In this document: in pieces, positions 1-8,112 of the stretch
How positions within the stretch are numbered: position 1 is the first letter of the stretch
Layout: each line of letters opens with the position of its first letter
Assembly (NCBI GenBank): GCA_903845125.1
Contig: CAIMWS010000048.1
Coordinates: 1 to 59,109 of the forward strand
Direction of reading: 5' to 3'
DNA: 59,109 nucleotides
Origin: an uncultured Verrucomicrobiota bacterium
GTDB lineage: Bacteria; Verrucomicrobiota; Verrucomicrobiia; Limisphaerales; UBA1319
Position numbers and translations under genes: made by a program
The notes under the pieces: model-generated
The model's input: only the letters and a program-made list of their open reading frames with translations
Database searches by the model: none
What the model was told of the DNA's origin: nothing

Positions 1-366
1 CTTGGAAAGAAAAAAGCACCGCTTCCTCTGTAGCATCAGTGGCTCAGTTTATCTGAGCAGAGGTGGGTCAATTTAAGTGAGCCCTATCGCACATCCGGGC
101 ATTTGCCCCCCCAAGGCCATCATGGGAACACTCCGGCGCCACGTTTTGGCATGAAAAAGCACGCTTTAGCACCGCTTTTGCATCAGAGGGGGGAGACCCG
201 GGCAGGCACGCTGCGACGGGATGCCGCGGAAGCGTCGGGGAGCGCATTAGCCGTTTATAGGAAACGGTTTGCAGGCATGCGCTGCGTCAACCCTGGCCCC
301 CTTTCCCGGTGGCGAAGCAAGGGGAACGCCGGGTTGGACGACAGCCGCCGGCCAATCTCCAATATA
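1..366. other. Non-coding window edge with IS-end-like repeats
   Basis: No convincing gene is present. Two related 18-mers lie 24 bp apart, at 41-58 (GGCTCAGTTTATCTGAGC) and 65-82 (GGGTCAATTTAAGTGAGC), matching at 14 of 18 positions. Each is itself an imperfect palindrome. Multiple short subterminal repeats of this kind resemble the ends of IS21-type elements, but no transposase is visible, so this could be the edge of an element outside the window or a relic. A second similarity links about 8-39 and 150-188, which share AGCACCGCTT and GCATCAG blocks. Confidence 0.3.
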
Positions 367-2757
367 CTATGGGATTTTCAGCCGGGCCTTTTGCGCCGGA
401 ATCCAATGCTCCAGCAGGTGGCGGCAATTCACGATTTTTTCGGCCAGATCCACCGACACATAGTAATATTGGTTGGAGGCCTCAAAGCCGAGGCGCGAAT
501 CGCTGGCCTGGAGCTCGAGCAATTGGCGGGCCAGGCCGGTTTCCCGGCGCAGCAGATCCTCCACCTGCGCGATCAAAGCCTGCCCCTCCACGGCTTGGGA
601 ACAGGCCGCCAGCTTTTGACGCAACAGAATGAAACGGGCTTGATTGGCCGTGGAACGGAAGTGGATGGCCGCCGCCCGGGCCACGCCCAGCTCGCGTTGA
701 AACTCCCGCTGGAATCGGGCCTCTGCCGCCCGCGATTCCCCGAAGCCAGCATTTTCCAATTCTGCGAGGGCCTCCTCAAAACCGCCGGCGACCTTCTCGA
801 ACTGGCCGATGAAAACCTCCGGCGGATACCCACCGCACCAGGCGGGGAGATCGTCATAAGGGAAGCCCACCATGGTGGCGGCAAAGCGGGAAGGCTCAGC
901 CCACAAAAGGTTGGCGGGGCCGCATTGCATGGGGGCGTTATAAACCAGGCCGCCATCGAAGGGGAATTCGCTGAAGGCGCGGCTGAACCGGCGCCAGGCG
1001 GCCACCACCGCGGGGGCGAGCTGGCCGCCAAACCGGCGGCGGGCCACCCGGGCCAGGATTTCCTCCGGGGGCGGCAGCGGTCCGGCGGCGGCGGCCTGGG
1101 CAGTCTCCGCCACCACTTCCAGGTTCGGCGAGGGATGCCCCCCCAAAGTCCACCCCAGCATCAGCCCGTCCACCCGGGCCTGACACAGGTTGGCGGCATG
1201 GATGGCGACGTTTTCCACCGCCGGTATGTAAGGCACGGCGGAAAGCTCCCAGGTGTTATTAGCCTGGATTTTGGCGAGGGTCTTCAGCCCCCGGCGGCGC
1301 GCCAAATCCCAATGCCTGGTGGCCCGCGGCCCGGGGCCGATGGTGCTGATGGAATACTCCCCGATGGTTTTGGCCACCCCGCCCCGCTGGATGGGGATGC
1401 TCCACTCGCTTACGCTCATCAAAGCCACCGCCGTCGGCAGGCGCTGGATGACGCCCTCGACGGCGTCCTCAGGCCAGCCCCAGTCCCAAACCAGGAGCCG
1501 GGTGCGGGCGCCGGACCGGGCGATCCCCTCATAGAGCGCGGTGTTCGCCTCGGCGATGACTTCCGCGGGCGGGCGGCGGCCGCAGCGGGGGCATTGGGCC
1601 CCGCCGCCGTGGGACCAGCAATGCGTCAGGTTCTCCGAGCCGGAAATGGTGAACAGGCCCGCCAGATCGGGAACCGCGCCGCAAATCGTGGCGGCGGAGT
1701 CCGCCAGGTAGCGGCGCACCGCGGGCTGGCTGATGCACAGCGCCGCGTAAGCGCCCTCGGTGACGCCGCGCAGTTCCGGGCGGCCCTGGAAAAAGGCGAG
1801 CGGCAAGGCCCGGGGCTCATTCAAATAGAGGTAGATGCCGATGCCGTGCCGGCGGGCGCGCTCCACCAACCGGCGCAGATTGGCCAGGCGGACCTCCGCC
1901 CCCGCGCTTTGCGCCGGATCCCATGGGAACGGCGCCAGGCGAGCCAGCAAGCCTTGCAGCCATACCCCGTCCACCCCGGACGCCGCCAACTGCGCGAGAT
2001 AACCGTCCGGATAGGGATCCAGGCTGGGATCCAGCAAAGGATCGCCATACAGCGCAAAATAAGAATAACAGAAGCGGGGCGAAAAACGGCCGGGCACGGG
2101 CTGGGCTGCCGCGGCTGGAGGCGTGGACAAGGCGGGCAGGAACCCGAAGAGCGGCTCCTCCGGATGGCCCAGCCCGCGCGGGAAATATTCCCGCGCCAGG
2201 GCGGCGAGGCGGCCTTGCTGGACCCGGATCTCCGGGGTGGGCGGGGTATAACGGATCGGCTCGCACTGCGGCTTGAGGCTGCCGAGTTTGATGTAGAAAA
2301 AATCATCCTCGCGCAAGGTGAAGGCCATCTGTTCCGGGGTCCACTCCAAAAGTTCGAGCAATTGCCCGTAAGGAAGCAGATGCCAGTTCCGGCGGATGAT
2401 GGTCAAGGAAGTGCGGCGCAGTTGGTCCCGGGAAATGGGGGGCTGATCCCCCAAGCCCATGGCCTGTCCCAGGCGCACCACCTCCGCCGGTGCAGCGCCC
2501 ACCACCCGGGCCATCCGGTCCGCCGGCACCAGCGGCCAATTCCGCCACACAAAGGCATGCAACCGGTCGGGGAAGTGAGGCAGGCCAAGCGCCTTGGGGG
2601 CGCCGCCCCGGGGCAAATCCTCGAGGCCGGTGAGCGGGGTTTTGCCGTTCGGAACGGCAGCCTCCACCCAGCCGGGATCCGGCCAGACGCACGCTCCCGC
2701 CGCAGCGGTTGAAGCCTTCAGGAAATGACGCCGGGAAATGGTCTGCTTAATGTGCAT
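367..2757 (-). CDS. Tat-exported putative glycoside hydrolase (TIM-barrel type)
   Basis: A secreted protein of 796 residues. The N-terminus MHIKQTISRRHFLKAS carries a twin-arginine motif (SRRHFLK, residues 8-14) followed by an Ala-rich stretch, so export through Tat is expected. The middle of the protein has alternating hydrophobic strands with conserved-looking acidic and aromatic patches (YLYLNEPRALP, GLFTISGSE, LLVWDWGW, NNTWELSAVPY) typical of sugar-cleaving TIM barrels, and a CPRCG pair that may bind metal. The exact family and substrate are not recognised; a GH20-like or related fold is an inference. The start was set at the ATG at 2757 because the Tat motif follows directly; an in-frame TTG at 2775 is less likely. 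It lies 34 bp downstream of the M50 protease gene on the same strand. Confidence 0.7.
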   Translation of the reverse strand: MHIKQTISRRHFLKASTAAAGACVWPDPGWVEAAVPNGKTPLTGLEDLPRGGAPKALGLPHFPDRLHAFVWRNWPLVPADRMARVVGAAPAEVVRLGQAMGLGDQPPISRDQLRRTSLTIIRRNWHLLPYGQLLELLEWTPEQMAFTLREDDFFYIKLGSLKPQCEPIRYTPPTPEIRVQQGRLAALAREYFPRGLGHPEEPLFGFLPALSTPPAAAAQPVPGRFSPRFCYSYFALYGDPLLDPSLDPYPDGYLAQLAASGVDGVWLQGLLARLAPFPWDPAQSAGAEVRLANLRRLVERARRHGIGIYLYLNEPRALPLAFFQGRPELRGVTEGAYAALCISQPAVRRYLADSAATICGAVPDLAGLFTISGSENLTHCWSHGGGAQCPRCGRRPPAEVIAEANTALYEGIARSGARTRLLVWDWGWPEDAVEGVIQRLPTAVALMSVSEWSIPIQRGGVAKTIGEYSISTIGPGPRATRHWDLARRRGLKTLAKIQANNTWELSAVPYIPAVENVAIHAANLCQARVDGLMLGWTLGGHPSPNLEVVAETAQAAAAGPLPPPEEILARVARRRFGGQLAPAVVAAWRRFSRAFSEFPFDGGLVYNAPMQCGPANLLWAEPSRFAATMVGFPYDDLPAWCGGYPPEVFIGQFEKVAGGFEEALAELENAGFGESRAAEARFQREFQRELGVARAAAIHFRSTANQARFILLRQKLAACSQAVEGQALIAQVEDLLRRETGLARQLLELQASDSRLGFEASNQYYYVSVDLAEKIVNCRHLLEHWIPAQKARLKIP

Positions 2758-2791
2758 GCGCCGAGCTTTGCACAAATCAGCCGGGCGTCAA

Positions 2792-3472
2792 TCATCCAGA
2801 AATTGGCCCCAAGTTGGCCATGGGGAACTGGAACAGCCAGAACAACCCCATGAAGCAATGCATGGTCAGGGTGGAAACCAATTGCTGAACGGGCTCCAGG
2901 TTGATGGCGACGATCAACAGGAACAGCCCATACTGGCTCAGGCGCAGATAGCTTTCATGGCTCATGCGCACGAGGTTTTTCAGCACGTGGGAGCCATCCA
3001 GCGGCGGAATGGGCAGCAGGTTGAAAAAGCAAAGCACCAGGCTGATCAGGGTGATTTGGTAAAAGGTTTGCGCGATCTGCGGGGTGGGCAGCAAGACCGC
3101 CCCCCGCGCCAGCAGCATCAGGAAAAAGGCCAGCAGGAGGTTGGAGACCGGCCCGGCAATGGACACCAGGGTGTCATCGCGCCGCAGGTGGCGCAGGTTC
3201 GTGGGATTGACCGGCACCGGTTTGCCCCAACCGATCACCAGGGACGCCAGCGCGGAATGTTGGGCGGCGAGATAGGCGCTCAGCAAGGGCAGGAGGACGG
3301 TTCCCACCAGGTCCATGTGCGCCACCGGATTGAGCGTGATCCGGCCCTGCAGGCGGGCGGTATCGTCGCCGCATTTCCACGCCGTCCAGGCATGCGCGCA
3401 TTCGTGGATCGTCAGCGCCGGTAAAAAGCAGAGGTACCCGATCAGGCAATTAATAATCCAATTTTCATCCAT
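2792..3472 (-). CDS. Site-2 protease family (M50) membrane metalloprotease
   Basis: An integral membrane zinc protease of 226 residues from the chosen ATG. The zinc-binding motif HECAH is at residues 23-27 in the first hydrophobic segment. A second characteristic element, NPVAHMDLVGT, follows, then IAGPVSNLLLA, and near the C-terminus NLLPIPPLDGSHVL, which supplies the third metal ligand (Asp). This is the compact bacterial S2P type without a PDZ domain, whose members cut transmembrane segments; the substrate here is unknown. The frame stays open upstream to 3595, but the stretch before residue 1 has no membrane character and the ATG at 3472 gives the usual short N-terminus before the HExxH helix. 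Confidence in family is high and in exact start moderate. Confidence 0.85.
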   Translation of the reverse strand: MDENWIINCLIGYLCFLPALTIHECAHAWTAWKCGDDTARLQGRITLNPVAHMDLVGTVLLPLLSAYLAAQHSALASLVIGWGKPVPVNPTNLRHLRRDDTLVSIAGPVSNLLLAFFLMLLARGAVLLPTPQIAQTFYQITLISLVLCFFNLLPIPPLDGSHVLKNLVRMSHESYLRLSQYGLFLLIVAINLEPVQQLVSTLTMHCFMGLFWLFQFPMANLGPISG

Positions 3473-3760
3473 CACCCCTATCAATAGGCATCGGGCCGGA
3501 GAAAACAAGATCATATAGCAGGTTTTGCCATCGGCCGGGTTCGCCCGGAAAACCACGCCGCCTGAGGGTGCCTGGCCGGCATCCAAATCCTTCAAAAGAA
3601 GAGGGCGATGGGATGCATAGTGAACTTAACGCCAGCAAAAGCGTTCTTTACATTGGTGGTCATGGATAAAGCTTCACATTCAAACCAATGATCCCCCGTT
3701 GATAAAAATGCCGATGAAATAAATTAAACGGCGGTTTATTTTTTAAGTTTATTTTCACCA

Positions 3761-3788
3761 TTGACCGTGGCCACCTCGTTGATATATC
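3761..3788 (+). promoter_or_regulatory. Candidate sigma70-type promoter for the coiled-coil gene at 3821
   Basis: TTGACC at 3761-3766 and TATATC at 3783-3788 are separated by 16 bases, in an AT-rich stretch 33 bp before the next start codon. Seen by eye only. Confidence 0.45.
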
Positions 3789-3820
3789 TTTATCTCTGAA
3801 TAAGTAATCCAAACCCATTT

Positions 3821-4252
3821 ATGAGCAAAACAGTAAAGAAAGTTGAGAAAGTTGAGATGCCAGACATCAGCACCTCTGCGTTGGATAAATTCCAGCAGAA
3901 GCAAAATGAATTCAACAAGGCCCGGGAGGCTTACCGGGAAGAGTTGGAAGCGGAACGCAAAAAGCTGCTGGACCAGGTGAAAGCCTACGATGACGCCCTG
4001 GCGAAAATCACCGGCAAACCGGCGGAAAAGATGGGCAGCCGGGATCGGAGCGTGAACCAGGCCGCCTTTGAAAAAGCGGTGGAATGGCTGAGGACCGCCA
4101 AAGGCACGTTCCAGCCCAAGGATGTATTCAACCAGATCAAAGCCGCCGGTATCGGCAATTTCACCAAGCTTTCCGTATTCAAGAAATTGGTAGACCGCGA
4201 CTGCGTGAAAAAGGAAAAAGAACGCGGCGTTTATTCCGTGGGCAAATTGTAA
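3821..4252 (+). CDS. Hypothetical protein, coiled coil plus winged-helix-like C-terminus
   Basis: A charged protein of 143 residues. Residues about 18-65 are rich in Glu, Lys, Gln and Ala with regular hydrophobic spacing (FQQKQNEFNKAREAYREEL), as in a coiled coil. Residues about 78-140 read like a small winged-helix or DNA-binding fold: FEKAVEWLRT, FQPKDVFNQIKAAGIGNFTKLSVFKKLVD, then a basic beta-hairpin KKEKERGVYSVG. No signal peptide or membrane segment is seen, so a cytoplasmic role is likely. It sits alone between a promoter-like sequence and a strong terminator, so it is probably monocistronic. A nucleoid or regulatory DNA-binding role is an inference; the family is not recognised. Confidence 0.75.
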   Translation: MSKTVKKVEKVEMPDISTSALDKFQQKQNEFNKAREAYREELEAERKKLLDQVKAYDDALAKITGKPAEKMGSRDRSVNQAAFEKAVEWLRTAKGTFQPKDVFNQIKAAGIGNFTKLSVFKKLVDRDCVKKEKERGVYSVGKL

Positions 4253-4291
4253 TAGCCGGCCCATCCTTTTTAAAACCATCCGCTCTGAATT

Positions 4292-4345
4292 GCCCTCCCG
4301 GTTCCCCCGCAACGGGATATTGTGAACCGGGGGGGCTTTGTTTTT
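4292..4345 (+). terminator. Intrinsic terminator after the coiled-coil gene
   Basis: A 13-bp stem (4292-4304 pairing with 4324-4336, one G-T pair) with a 19-nt loop is followed by TTTGTTTTT. Confidence 0.85.
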
Positions 4346-4444
4346 CATCCGCACGTTTCGGATTGCATCCCCCGCGGGAGCGGCTAGGCTCATGTTCGGA
4401 ATTAGCACCTTGGTCGTTTTGATACATTAAATATGGCTGGACGC

Positions 4445-5419
4445 ATGAAACGCCGCGGATTCATCAAGCGCTCGCTCGCCGGAGGGTTGGCCGCTCCTTT
4501 GGTTTGCAGCCTGGAAGAACACACCCTGCTCGCCCGGGAGGAGGCGCCTGGAATCCCCACCCCCACCCCCAACGCCAAAGGTTCCCTGCCCATGGGCACG
4601 ATTGGCAAGGTCAAGATCAGCCGGCTGATCTGCGGCGGCAACCTGATCAGCGGTTACGCGCACAGCCGCGACCTCATCTATATGTCGAACCTGCTGATGC
4701 GCTATTTCACGGATGACAAGATCATGGAAACCTGGGCCTTGTGCGAACAGCACGGGATCAACACGATGATCTGTTACCCTGAAGACCGGCATGCGGTGGA
4801 GGTTTATTTAAAATACCGCGCCCGGGGAGGGCGCCTGCAATACCTGGCCCAGATCGCCCCCAAAAAGAACGATCTAAAAACCGCAGTCCAATACGCGGTG
4901 GATACCGGAGCCGCGGGCGCCTTCCTGGTGGGCAACCAGGGGGATCAATGGATCCGCCAGGGATCAGTGGGGCTGGTGGGTGAATTGATCGGCATCATCA
5001 AAAGCCAGGGTTTGATCGCCGGGGTGGCTGGCCATGAACTGCGGACACCAATGAAGGTCGAGGAGGCGGGAATCGAGCCGGATTTCTATATGAAAACCCT
5101 CCACAGCACGAATTATTGGTCCGGCCAGCAGCCTGGCCAAACCCAGGAGGTCATCGATAACTACGGCATCGACAACTATTGGTGCCTGGAGCCGGATAAA
5201 ACCATCGCCTATATGCGGGGCATCCAACGCCCCTGGCTGGCTTACAAAGTCCTGGCCGCGGGAGCGATCCACCCCCGGGACGGATTCCTCCACGCGTTCA
5301 GGAATGGGGCCGATTTCGCCGTGGTGGGCATGTTCGATTTCCAGGTGGCGGAAGACGCCGCCATCGCCCGTGAACTCCTGGCCTCGGATTTAAAACGGCA
5401 GCGGCCTTGGATGGCGTAG
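4445..5419 (+). CDS. Tat-exported aldo/keto reductase-like TIM-barrel protein
   Basis: About 324 residues. The N-terminus MKRRGFIKRSLAGGLAAP is a twin-arginine signal. The mature part looks like a divergent aldo/keto reductase barrel. An opening GTIGKVKISRLICGGNLISG corresponds to the usual first strand, and a late YKVLAAGAIHPRDGF matches the usual loop between strands 7 and 8. The classical catalytic Asp-Tyr-Lys-His set is not obvious, so activity is uncertain. Related exported proteins are frequent in Verrucomicrobiota and Planctomycetota, mostly of unknown substrate. An upstream in-frame ATG at 4433 would add four residues; the one at 4445 was preferred because the Tat motif then starts at residue 2. 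It is the last gene before the Tol operon and has its own upstream terminator. Confidence 0.7.
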   Translation: MKRRGFIKRSLAGGLAAPLVCSLEEHTLLAREEAPGIPTPTPNAKGSLPMGTIGKVKISRLICGGNLISGYAHSRDLIYMSNLLMRYFTDDKIMETWALCEQHGINTMICYPEDRHAVEVYLKYRARGGRLQYLAQIAPKKNDLKTAVQYAVDTGAAGAFLVGNQGDQWIRQGSVGLVGELIGIIKSQGLIAGVAGHELRTPMKVEEAGIEPDFYMKTLHSTNYWSGQQPGQTQEVIDNYGIDNYWCLEPDKTIAYMRGIQRPWLAYKVLAAGAIHPRDGFLHAFRNGADFAVVGMFDFQVAEDAAIARELLASDLKRQRPWMA

Positions 5420-5457
5420 CCGTTCCGCGGGGCCAGCCAAACCGGCCGGGGAACGGC
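5419..5457 (+). terminator. Possible weak terminator hairpin
   Basis: An 8-bp stem GCCGTTCC/GGAACGGC (5419-5426 with 5450-5457) overlaps the stop codon of the preceding gene. It has a GC-rich internal stem but no immediate T tract. Confidence 0.3.
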
Positions 5458-5586
5458 CGCCCGGCCCGCCACACGGCCCTCCTTGCTTCGGCTTTTTGGT
5501 TAAATATCAATGAAATTTTCTCGCCACGAGCGCCGTCCAAGCATTACATATAAGGGACTGACCATGCGGTCGCATCAAAACGGTGG

Positions 5587-5648
5587 TTGGCATTGATAAT
5601 GAACGTGTTATATTTGGTTTTGACCGCCGCGCCCGGACGCGCTAAACC
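5587..5648 (+). promoter_or_regulatory. Candidate tandem promoters of the tol-pal operon
   Basis: Two sigma70-like pairs are visible: TTGGCA (5587-5592) with TATATT (5609-5614), 16-nt spacer; and TTGACC (5620-5625) with TAAACC (5643-5648), 17-nt spacer. A GGAG element at 5670-5673 precedes the start region of tolQ. Confidence 0.45.
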
Positions 5649-5681
5649 AAGCTCCGGGAGCATTGAAGCGGAGAACGATTT

Positions 5682-6416
5682 GTGATGATGGCCACAATTT
5701 TATGGGCTGCAGTAGGGGTGCCTGCCAAAGAACAAGAGCTGGTGTTCATTTGGAACAAGGCCACCCCCGAGGCGAAGATTATCATTATCGTGCTGGGCAT
5801 TTTTTCCATCTTCGCCTGGTCGATCATGGCGGCCAAAGCCATCCAGATGCGCCGCGCCAAGCGGCTGAACCGGATCTTCGAGGAGGAATTCCGGGGGCAA
5901 AAGAATGTTTTGGAGATTTATGACCGCCGGGTGCAGGTGGACGGCTGCCCCTTGTTCACCGTTTATGTGGAAGGCTGCGGTGAACTGGCGGGGCGGCAAA
6001 AAGCACAGATGACGCGGGGGCTGACCCGTTCCTTGAGCCTGAAAGCCATGGAACATGTGAAACGGGCCTTGGAACGATCCGTGGCGGAGGAATCCCTCAA
6101 GCTGGAAAGCGGCTTGATCCTGCTAGCGATCGCGGTCAGCGGGGCGCCTTTCCTGGGGTTGCTGGGCACGGTTTGGGGGGTTATGAGCACCTTCAGCAAT
6201 GTGGCCATGCAAAACCAGGCGGATTTGCTCACGATGGCCCCCGGTGTCGCCGCGGCGCTCATCACCACGGTGGCGGGCCTGCTGGTGGCCATCCCCTCCA
6301 TGTTCGGATACAACTGGCTGGTCCACAACCTGCGGGTGCTCACGGTGGAACTGGACAATTTTGCCCAGGAGTTGGTTTCCAAGATGGAAATCGAATACCT
6401 GTCGGACAATGACTGA
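5682..6416 (+). CDS. tolQ: TolQ/ExbB-family proton channel subunit
   Basis: An inner-membrane protein of about 244 residues with the three transmembrane segments of the MotA/TolQ/ExbB family: residues about 31-50, 141-168 and 183-208. The signature LLGTVWGVMSTFSNV and the pair MAPGVAAALITTVAGLLVAIPSMFGYN are typical. TolQ works with TolR to turn the proton gradient into motion of TolA and so drives outer-membrane constriction at division. It opens a five-gene cluster that ends with tolB and pal, which supports TolQ rather than ExbB. Three tandem start codons (GTG 5682, ATG 5685, ATG 5688) follow a GGAG at 5670-5673; which is used cannot be decided by eye. Confidence 0.9.
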   Translation: MMMATILWAAVGVPAKEQELVFIWNKATPEAKIIIIVLGIFSIFAWSIMAAKAIQMRRAKRLNRIFEEEFRGQKNVLEIYDRRVQVDGCPLFTVYVEGCGELAGRQKAQMTRGLTRSLSLKAMEHVKRALERSVAEESLKLESGLILLAIAVSGAPFLGLLGTVWGVMSTFSNVAMQNQADLLTMAPGVAAALITTVAGLLVAIPSMFGYNWLVHNLRVLTVELDNFAQELVSKMEIEYLSDND

Positions 6417-6762
6417 GACCTCGCCAAAGCACTCTTCCAACCCCCAGCCTGCCCAGGGGGAAAGGGTGGTTTGCGCCAAATGCGAACAGGTGGCGCCGGC
6501 GGGCACTTCCCGTTGCCCCGAATGCGGCGCACACTTATATGTCAACTGCCATTACTGCGGACAGCGGAACCAGCGCATCGAGGAAACCTGCCGCCATTGC
6601 CATGAGCGGCTCCATCGCACCCGGTCCCGGCGCTGGCTCAAAAAGTTGCTCCCGGAACACACCAAGGTCAAACCCGCCTACATCCTCTTGCTGATCCTGG
6701 CGGTGGCCCTGGTTTACCGCCTCATTGTAAACCTGGCAGAATTCAAATTCCCGAATCCTTAG
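6409..6762 (+). CDS. Membrane-anchored double zinc-ribbon protein in the tol operon
   Basis: A 117-residue protein that starts inside the end of tolQ (8-bp overlap) and stops 5 bp before tolR, so it must be co-translated with them. It has two four-cysteine knuckles: Cys22, 25, 36, 39 (CAKC...CPEC) and Cys47, 50, 61, 64 (CHYC...CRHC). A basic stretch (residues 70-88) and one C-terminal transmembrane helix (about 90-110) follow. The predicted topology is cytoplasmic zinc ribbons on a tail anchor. No Tol-Pal component of this kind belongs to the classical complex. Its role is unknown; a cytosolic sensor or adaptor for TolQR is a guess. The codon use and tight packing argue that it is a real gene. 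Confidence 0.85.
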   Translation: MTETSPKHSSNPQPAQGERVVCAKCEQVAPAGTSRCPECGAHLYVNCHYCGQRNQRIEETCRHCHERLHRTRSRRWLKKLLPEHTKVKPAYILLLILAVALVYRLIVNLAEFKFPNP

Positions 6763-6767
6763 CCTGT

Positions 6768-7187
6768 ATGCGCCGCTTTTCCCAACGCAACAACCTGGTC
6801 ACCCTGAGCGACATCAATATCACGCCGCTGCTGGACCTGGCCTTCGTGCTGTTGATCATTTTTGTCATCACGACGCCCGCGCTGACGCAAAGCATCAACT
6901 TAAAGCTGCCCAGCGGCGGGCGCCCGGATAAAAAAGCCATGGATGCCCGGGATGTGAAAACGGTGGAAATCACCAGCAAGGGCCAATATGTATATGAACG
7001 GAAGCCCTCCAATCCGGATTTGATCGAGTCCTCCCTCGTCCAATTCTATAAGGCGAATCCCAATTTGGTGGTGGTGGTGCGGGCCGATGAGGATGGCCCG
7101 CTCAAATACACCACGGAAATCATCAACCGCTGCCAGCGGAACCAGATAACCAGCTTTTCCATCCGCACCCTGGCCCCGAAAAAATGA
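6768..7187 (+). CDS. tolR: TolR/ExbD-family protein
   Basis: A 139-residue protein with a short cytoplasmic N-terminus, one transmembrane helix (about residues 20-40) and a periplasmic domain. The helix carries the family's proton-relay aspartate in ITPLLDLAFVLLIIFVITTP (Asp about residue 23). The periplasmic part ends with the ExbD fold pattern (VVVRADEDGPLKYTTEIINRCQ). Together with TolQ it forms the proton-driven stator of the Tol system. Its stop codon overlaps the start of the next gene (ATGA), a sign of translational coupling. Confidence 0.93.
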   Translation: MRRFSQRNNLVTLSDINITPLLDLAFVLLIIFVITTPALTQSINLKLPSGGRPDKKAMDARDVKTVEITSKGQYVYERKPSNPDLIESSLVQFYKANPNLVVVVRADEDGPLKYTTEIINRCQRNQITSFSIRTLAPKK

Positions 7188-8110
7188 ACCGCCTGCAAAA
7201 AAGATGCCTGGCCCTTTCCGTGGCAACCCACTCGTTGCTGGCGGTGGTGCTTTTTGTGGGGCCCGGCTTCCTGCCGTCTCAACCGCCGCCGATCAACGAC
7301 CTGCCGATCATCAACGTGGTGGTCTTGCCGGATATCCTGACGGACGAAAAAGTGTTTGGGGGAGGCGAGCCCGGTCCGCCTCCGGCGCCCGCGCCCCCGG
7401 CCGCCGCCAAGGCGGTTGAGCGCGCCCCGGCACCCGCGCCCAAGCCACCCGCTCCCACGCCTCCGCCAGCCAGGGAAGAACCGCCCAAGGTGGAACCTAA
7501 GAAGCCTGATAAAGCTGCCGATATCCCCGATCCCGAGGACTTCGACCCCCCCAAGGAAATCAAGCCCAAACGCACCTTGAGCAACCAGGAGCTTAAAGCC
7601 GTAAAAAGGCCCAGGAAAAATGTGGAGGATACCCAGGCCGCCGCCGCCGCGGCCGAGGAACGCGCCGCCGCGGAGCGGGAACGGGAGATCAAGCAGGCCT
7701 TGGCGGCCCGCCAATCCCTCACCAAGGGCGTCCTGAGCAACATCAAAGGCAGCCTCTCGGGCAGCGTGGCCATCAAGGTGGGCAACGGCAGCGGCATGGG
7801 CGGCACCGGGGGGCCCACCTATGCCAATTACGATCAGGTCATCAAAAGCCTGTTCGACCAGGCTTGGTATGATCCTCCCCGGGAGGCCAACAGCGGGTCC
7901 CTCCAGGTGGAAGTGGTGGTGGCGATCACCCGCAATGGAAATGTGGTTTCCGCCCGGATCGTCAGACCTTCGGGCAACGAGGCTTTGGACCGCTCCGTGA
8001 GGCGGGCTTTGGACCGGGTGCCATCGGTGCCCGCTTTTCCAGCAGGCGCCAAGGAAGACCAGCGCACTTACACCATTGTTTTTGACCTTAATTTAAAAAA
8101 TAAAAGCTAA
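7184..8110 (+). CDS. TolA/TonB-like energy transducer
   Basis: A 308-residue protein with an N-terminal membrane anchor (about residues 9-28), a long Pro/Ala/Lys-rich spacer (about 60-140), an Ala/Glu/Arg helical stretch (about 148-175) and a C-terminal TonB/TolA-type domain (about 205-300, LQVEVVVAITRNGNVVSARIVRPSGNEALDRSVRRALDRVPSVPAFP). It spans the periplasm and transmits the force of TolQR to Pal/TolB or to an outer-membrane partner. Position between tolR and tolB makes the TolA role most likely, although the C-terminal sequence is closer to TonB; the domain alone cannot decide. The start overlaps the tolR stop by 4 bp. Confidence 0.88.
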   Translation: MNRLQKRCLALSVATHSLLAVVLFVGPGFLPSQPPPINDLPIINVVVLPDILTDEKVFGGGEPGPPPAPAPPAAAKAVERAPAPAPKPPAPTPPPAREEPPKVEPKKPDKAADIPDPEDFDPPKEIKPKRTLSNQELKAVKRPRKNVEDTQAAAAAAEERAAAEREREIKQALAARQSLTKGVLSNIKGSLSGSVAIKVGNGSGMGGTGGPTYANYDQVIKSLFDQAWYDPPREANSGSLQVEVVVAITRNGNVVSARIVRPSGNEALDRSVRRALDRVPSVPAFPAGAKEDQRTYTIVFDLNLKNKS

Positions 8111-8112
8111 TC

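Noticed and set aside
103..2712. Very long open frame on the plus strand opposite the first gene
   Set aside because: It is antisense to the Tat-exported protein, which has a signal peptide and coherent domain pattern; the opposite frame is Arg/Gly/Gln-rich without any recognisable motif.
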